Positions 6,406-10,000 of a stretch of 10,000 nucleotides of DNA are shown one piece after another (position 1 is the stretch's first letter; the number at the start of each line of letters is the position of its first letter). The stretch lies in assembly GCA_018398815.1 (NCBI GenBank), contig JAFLJL010014122.1:1-10000 (forward strand), in the 5' to 3' direction. The notes under the pieces were generated by a model. The model made no database searches. It worked only from the letters and a program-made list of their open reading frames with translations, and was not told the origin of the DNA. The position numbers and the translations under genes were made by a program. The DNA comes from Conus ventricosus (lineage: Eukaryota > Mollusca > Gastropoda > Neogastropoda > Conidae).

Positions 6406-6813
6406 ATGGCTTCGCTCGTAATGATGATAGGCGGCGCAGTGGTTAATGCGCTTGCTTTTAGCGGAAGTAATTACGCATTTAGTAAACTGCGGGATGACGG
6501 TGAGAGAAAAAGACATAACAAAGCTATGGAGCAACTAGCAGCTGCACAGGATCACTATGAAAAGCAGAGAATTGAGCAGTTAGATTTTATTAACGACAAA
6601 CTGAAAAAACAGGGACATGCAGCTTACACATTTAAAAATGTTGATCAAGCAATAAAAGAATATTATCTTGTAACAGGCAAACCAATCGAAACATTGCCCC
6701 CACCAAAATTCAGTGACTTTTATCAACCATCAGAAAAACAAAAGATGCAAGAAATCGTGTTTATTGTCTTTGGCATGACTGTTGTGTATTTTGTTGCGCA
6801 TAATATTGGCTGA
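6406..6813 (+). CDS. Intact two-helix membrane protein of the element (135 aa)
   Basis: Start ATG 6406 follows TTTATAAAA. The N-terminal hydrophobic segment (residues 2-19, ASLVMMIGGAVVNALAFS) resembles a signal anchor. Residues 30-72 form a charged, probably coiled-coil helix (RHNKAMEQLAAAQ.., IEQLDFINDKLKKQ). A soluble middle has TFKNVDQAIKEYY, a Pro-rich turn and KFSDFYQPS. A C-terminal hydrophobic helix (about 116-132, EIVFIVFGMTVVYFVAHNIG) closes it. I take this layout as a recurring gene next to integrase in Polinton-like and adintovirus-like elements; a structural or membrane role is possible but not shown. Only 6 bases separate its stop from the integrase ATG at 6820, and AATAAA overlaps its stop. 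Confidence 0.8.
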   Translation: MASLVMMIGGAVVNALAFSGSNYAFSKLRDDGERKRHNKAMEQLAAAQDHYEKQRIEQLDFINDKLKKQGHAAYTFKNVDQAIKEYYLVTGKPIETLPPPKFSDFYQPSEKQKMQEIVFIVFGMTVVYFVAHNIG

Positions 6814-6819
6814 ATAAAA

Positions 6820-7772
6820 ATGAACAAAATCTATTATTCGCCAAAAGGATATTGGAAGGGAATCACGGCAATAAAAAGCTAAGCCAAGCAGCGGGAGTTA
6901 GTGAACAAACAGCAAAGGAATGGTTATCTAAACAAGCGATTTGGCAAATTTATTTACCTGCACCTAGACGAATACAGAGACCACACTTTGTGAATACAAT
7001 ACCGAACGACACCCATCAAATGGATCTTCTATATTTACCCCATGATACGATTAGACGAAAAAGATTTAAGTACGCACTCACAGTCATTGACATAGCTTCA
7101 AGATATAAAGATGCGGAACCATTAACACAAAAGAGTGCTTCTGCTGTTGCTGTTGCCATACAACTGATATACCAACGAGGCCCGCTAACTTATCCTCGCA
7201 TGATTCAAGTCGATGATGGAAAAGAATTTAAAGGCCAAGTGAATCAATTATTGTTAAAACATAGAGTTACCATTAAAAGAGGGATCCCAGGAGTTCATAG
7301 ATCACAGGCTTTAGTTGAAAACTTTAACAAACAGTTATCTGAAAGACTTTTTTCCTACCAGTATCACAGAGAGCTGATTGACAATTCACGCAACACAGAA
7401 TGGGTTAGAAGACTGCCCTCAGTTTTGCGCGCAATGAATAATGAAGAATTTAAAGGGCTAAAACCAGTACAAGCAATTAAAAAACAAACAATAAATGTTG
7501 TTGAAGACTCCAGTACACCCAGCAAACTATTACCATTTGGTTTGAAAGTAAGGTACCTTTATTTACCGGGGGAAGCAGAAGGGGACACTCGCATCAGGGC
7601 AACAGATCCAGTTTGGAGTGTTGATCCGTATGAAATAAAAAGAATTGTAAAAAAGAATCCGCCCGTGTATTATTTACGAGAAACTGACACAACAAAACAA
7701 CCAGCTCCACAAAGATCTTTTGCGAAGGAAGAACTGCAAATAATCCACCAGACACAGTTCCGCTTTAACTGA
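6820..7772 (+). pseudogene. Retroviral-type (rve/DDE) integrase of a Polinton-like element, one frameshift near its N-terminus
   Basis: ATG 6820 begins MNKIYYSPKGYWKG and stops after 20 codons at TAA 6880. The catalytic part is one base out of frame and runs from the A-run at 6873-6877 to TGA 7770-7772; loss of one A there explains the break. In that frame come a short helix-turn-helix-like N-terminus (LSQAAGVSEQTAKEWL) and WQIYLPAPRR. The RNase-H-fold core follows, with Asp in HQMDLL (7023-7025), Asp in QVDDGKEF (7212-7214) and Glu in ALVENFNK (7317-7319). There are 34 residues between the last two, close to the DD35E norm. The C-terminal 80 residues form an SH3/chromo-like fold with PVWSVDPYEI and YYLRETD. 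No HHCC zinc motif is seen. The enzyme would join element ends to host DNA. A TTG at 6852 also opens the main frame but is not a likely start. Confidence 0.9.
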
Positions 7773-7798
7773 TTTACGTAAAATATATTTGTGTTAAA
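7773..7798 (+). promoter_or_regulatory. Intergenic leader with TTTACGTAAA palindrome
   Basis: The 26-bp gap between integrase stop and the next ATG starts with the perfect 10-bp palindrome TTTACGTAAA (7773-7782), then AT-rich sequence and GTTAAA directly before the ATG. It could be a binding site or promoter element. Support is position and symmetry only. Confidence 0.3.
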
Positions 7799-8188
7799 AT
7801 GGAAGCCCAAAAGAAAGAACGTGGAATGGAAGCAAGAATGATAAATGAGGAGAACTTGGAATTAATACGAGAATCATATGATGCGTGTTCTGCTATTAAG
7901 GAATTAACGCGAGAATCATATGATACGTATTCTGCTGTTAAAGAAACAATTACGAGGATTCATCGACACATGGCACTGCATCCAGATCACTTACAGCCCA
8001 AAATCCCAAATTTTGACTATCAAAAATGGGAAAAAGAATATCTTGAAATAATAAAAAAAATTCGAGCACGTCAAGCAAACATGAGAAAAAATTTGAATGA
8101 ATTGGAAGATGATATGATTGATTTTCTAGATAAATTTCAGGAAAAATATGAACCCGAATATAAACTCTTCGGTGAAGAAGATATGTAA
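7799..8188 (+). CDS. Intact coiled-coil protein of the element (129 aa), unknown function
   Basis: ATG 7799 lies 26 bp after the integrase stop. The protein is highly charged and mostly helical, without membrane segments. It has an internal repeat, LIRESYDACSAIKE (residues 23-36) and LTRESYDTYSAVKE (36-49), which is also visible in the DNA. Then come RIHRHMALHPDHLQPKIPNF (54-73), a WEKEYLEIIKKIRARQANMRK coiled-coil stretch, and an acidic tail with EDDMIDFLDKFQEKYEPEY. I recognise this as a type of companion ORF near integrase in such elements but know no function. The frame is unbroken. Its TAA (8186-8188) touches the polymerase stop on the other strand (8189-8191) with no base between. Confidence 0.75.
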   Translation: MEAQKKERGMEARMINEENLELIRESYDACSAIKELTRESYDTYSAVKETITRIHRHMALHPDHLQPKIPNFDYQKWEKEYLEIIKKIRARQANMRKNLNELEDDMIDFLDKFQEKYEPEYKLFGEEDM

Positions 8189-10000
8189 TTATACTGTTCT
8201 CCAGTGCCCAATTGCATATGAAAACTCTGAATCAACAAATACTCGTTTTGTGTTTGTTCTATCTAATGACTTCTTTGTTACAACAGTTGTGTTAATCTCA
8301 TGTAGATTAGATCGTAGCTTTACGTTGTCATGATGAAAAGTATGTTTATTGAACAATGCTTCTTTGTAGTTGTCATGTGATATGTTTGATGCACAACACT
8401 GCGAGATATTCCCTTTGCTTTTTTGATGGTTTTCTCCTGGCTCGAAATACTGTACATATTTTACCTTAACCCAACAAACTCCTTGATCACCTTTCCAGAT
8501 AATTCATCCTTCATCTTTCCTAAAACCTTCTTGTTAACGGTTGAATGCAAAGGCGAATCTTTAGGATAAACAGATGTGTCGTACCATCCCGCATGCCCTT
8601 TAGCTACTTCTATTTCCATGTCTTTATAGATGTCTTCAGTAGGGATATCTATAGCAAAACTATCTGTATCTGTGTAAAGTACTCTGGACTCGGGATACGA
8701 GGGTTTAAAGTAGTCATAAAGAAATTCTAACATCAAAAGCTTTGATAATTCTAAAACAGTAAACCTATAAATACAGGTTTGTCTAATTTGACTTTCTTTT
8801 TTTTCATCATTATGCCAAAAAGCTGATCATGAAATCTTCTGAAGTCCTGATAATTAGGTTTTGAAGTCAGCTTAATTGCTTTGTTCTCTTTGGTGACCAA
8901 TCTGACATCTTTGCGCGTGTGTGGATTTTCCATAGTCTTTCCGAAACAGCTGTTGTTCATCAGCTTGAAAAAGTCTTTTTCTGAAGCATCTGTGGATTTA
9001 GTTCTGAGATCAGTGTTCTTCATGATGTATGGTTTCATGAACTGTTCTTGATTAAAAGCAATTATACGATGAACGGCTGTCAACTTTAAACCATGTCTTA
9101 AATAAAATTGTAGAAGTCTGTAATGACAGACATAATTTTTTTTGTCTCGAAGATTAGGCACAAGTTTAGGTGGCTCTGTTTTTGCCATCTTTAGACTTTC
9201 TGCTGCTAATGGGTAGTCATTATGTAGGTCATGGAGTTCATGAGGATATTCTAAGTCAACTTCTAGAATAAAGCCCCGATGTCGATCGGGCGTTAAACTG
9301 TTCAGCCTTTTGAATATTATTCGTACCGCCGCCAGTGTACATTTTAAAGTTACGTAATGGAAGTGATTGCGCCATTGCCCATCCATAAAGATTGTTTGCA
9401 TCTAAATACATGAGATAGTTAGACCTTTTACTTGGATCATAGTTGTCCAAGTATTTGTTGTTGCTTTACAGTAATGATGCGACGCCATACTAATTCCTCC
9501 CCGCAATCCGTTTTCAATCATCTGAAGCATTGGTAAATCTGACAATAAATCAATCTGTACTCCAGTAAACTTTAAGAAAGCGTCCCAGCTCATCCCGGGC
9601 GCAGAAATGTAATGCGCGGGATGCATGTTTTCATGCAGGTCTTTCTGTAATTTTCAAAGACGTCCGCCAACAAACATGTATCAGCCATCAAGTAGGAATC
9701 ATGATAGTCTCCCATCGTTTTACAATCTAACTTCTGCCACGCATCTTGAGCATGCTGGTAATCAGAATCACTGATGCCCTTTCCTCTGAGACTAGAAAAG
9801 AACGCGTCTTTAGGTGGAAGTGTATCTTCGTCAAACCTTTCCCAACTGTTCATGTATTCATAAGGGTAAACACCCTTTCTAACGAGTGTGGGGTCAAAAT
9901 ATTCTTCCGTTATTGGGCAGGACTTTAAGGACATAGCCAGCGCCTCTAATGATCCCATCATGTGCTGCATAGAGTCATAAAAAGACATGTTATTTAAAGT
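8189..10000 (-). pseudogene. Protein-primed family B DNA polymerase of a Polinton-like element (5' part beyond window; five frameshifts and one in-frame stop)
   Basis: Read leftwards from the edge, where the frame is still open, protein-like sequence passes through successive frames. It has the LVRKGVYPYEYMNSW region, ExoIII Y-x3-D (YLMAD, 9680-9694), GLRGGISM, motif A (LDANNLYGWAM, 9373-9405), ILEVDLEYP, motif B (NNSCFGKTMEN, 8925-8957) and motif C (YTDTDS, 8659-8676). Then come the thumb-side NKKVLGKMKDE, KKAKGISRSVV, and a C-terminus ending in IGHWRTV before TAA 8189-8191. Frame changes lie near 9627-9635, 9455-9465, 9275-9315, 8757-8766 and 8381-8390; TAA at 8461-8463 is in frame. Family members copy linear DNA from a terminal-protein primer. 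ExoI, ExoII and any terminal-protein region would lie right of 10000. As read, no complete enzyme is encoded. Confidence 0.92.

Larger units (their letters stand above)
4697..10000. mobile_element. Partial Polinton/Maverick or adintovirus-like integrated element
   Basis: A protein-primed PolB and an rve integrase in one compact gene block define this element class. Genes are nearly gapless (6, 24, 26, 0 and 35 bp between neighbours) with A-rich leaders. The minus arm (4985-6116) and plus arm (6152-8188) diverge, and the polymerase converges on the plus arm. The left boundary is set provisionally at the AAGT array, because I cannot find a terminal inverted repeat; the element extends past 10000. 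Capsid, packaging ATPase and protease genes are not in view, so I cannot say whether it is a Polinton, an endogenous adintovirus or a capsid-less relative. The broken gene at 3196-4082 could belong to it too. Confidence 0.8.

Noticed and set aside
6871..6880. Programmed -1 frameshift producing full integrase
   Set aside because: The bases ATAAAAAGC do not fit the X-XXY-YYZ slippery pattern in the incoming frame, no clear downstream structure was noticed, and similar one-base breaks occur across the region.
8148..8333. 61-residue + strand ORF after the coiled-coil gene
   Set aside because: It lies antisense to the C-terminal tail of the polymerase and has no own features.
9746..9928. 60-residue + strand ORF near the right edge
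   Set aside because: Shadow of the polymerase frame on the minus strand, which carries the recognisable ExoIII and upstream motifs.
8189..10000. Introns as the explanation for the polymerase frame changes
   Set aside because: Adjacent frames meet within a few to tens of bases with no room for introns, and no paired GT/AG sites lie at the junctions.

Overview
This window reads as nuclear DNA of an invertebrate animal, most plausibly a marine one. Long (CA)n, (TG)n and (AT)n tracts, a 33-base G run, a non-LTR retrotransposon tail and a Penelope-like fragment lie beside a self-synthesising DNA transposon or endogenous virus of the Polinton/Maverick/adintovirus type. The host group is inferred from repeat content only. 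No rRNA, tRNA, CRISPR array or bacterial operon is seen.

Layout. 1-355: unassigned. 356-843 (+): 3' end of a Jockey/CR1-like LINE with a (TTATC)n tail. 844-1125: unassigned. 1126-1870: simple-repeat cluster (CA, TG/CG, CA, GA, G15, G33, AT). 1894-2550 (-): 3' part of a Penelope-like element with a GIY-YIG endonuclease and, overlapping its stop codon, a candidate type I hammerhead ribozyme. 2537-2622: fold-back with perfect 26-bp arms. 2623-3195: mostly unassigned. 3196-4082 (+), perhaps to 4196: a gene of unknown function broken by at least four frameshifts. 4083-4696: unassigned plus TG/CA-rich DNA. 4697-4984: about 25 AAGT(Y) words about 11.4 bp apart.

4985-10000: the transposon proper. 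Minus strand, from 6116 leftwards: a conserved-type ORF (frameshifted), a truncated duplicate, and an intact single-pass membrane protein. Plus strand, from 6152 rightwards: a small hydrophobic protein (frameshifted), an intact two-helix membrane protein, an rve/DDE integrase (one-base frameshift) and an intact coiled-coil protein. A protein-primed family B DNA polymerase then runs in from the right edge on the minus strand. It carries five frameshifts and one in-frame stop, and its stop codon abuts that of the coiled-coil gene with no spacer. The two arms diverge from a 35-bp AT-rich promoter at 6117-6151.

How the genes work together: polymerase would copy the element from protein-primed ends and integrase would insert it. 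The small membrane and coiled-coil proteins are companions of unknown role. No capsid, packaging ATPase or protease gene is visible, and neither terminus is identified; the missing part lies right of 10000. The copy looks inactive as sequenced, but nearly all lesions are one-base frameshifts while three genes are intact, so assembly indel errors must be excluded before calling it dead.
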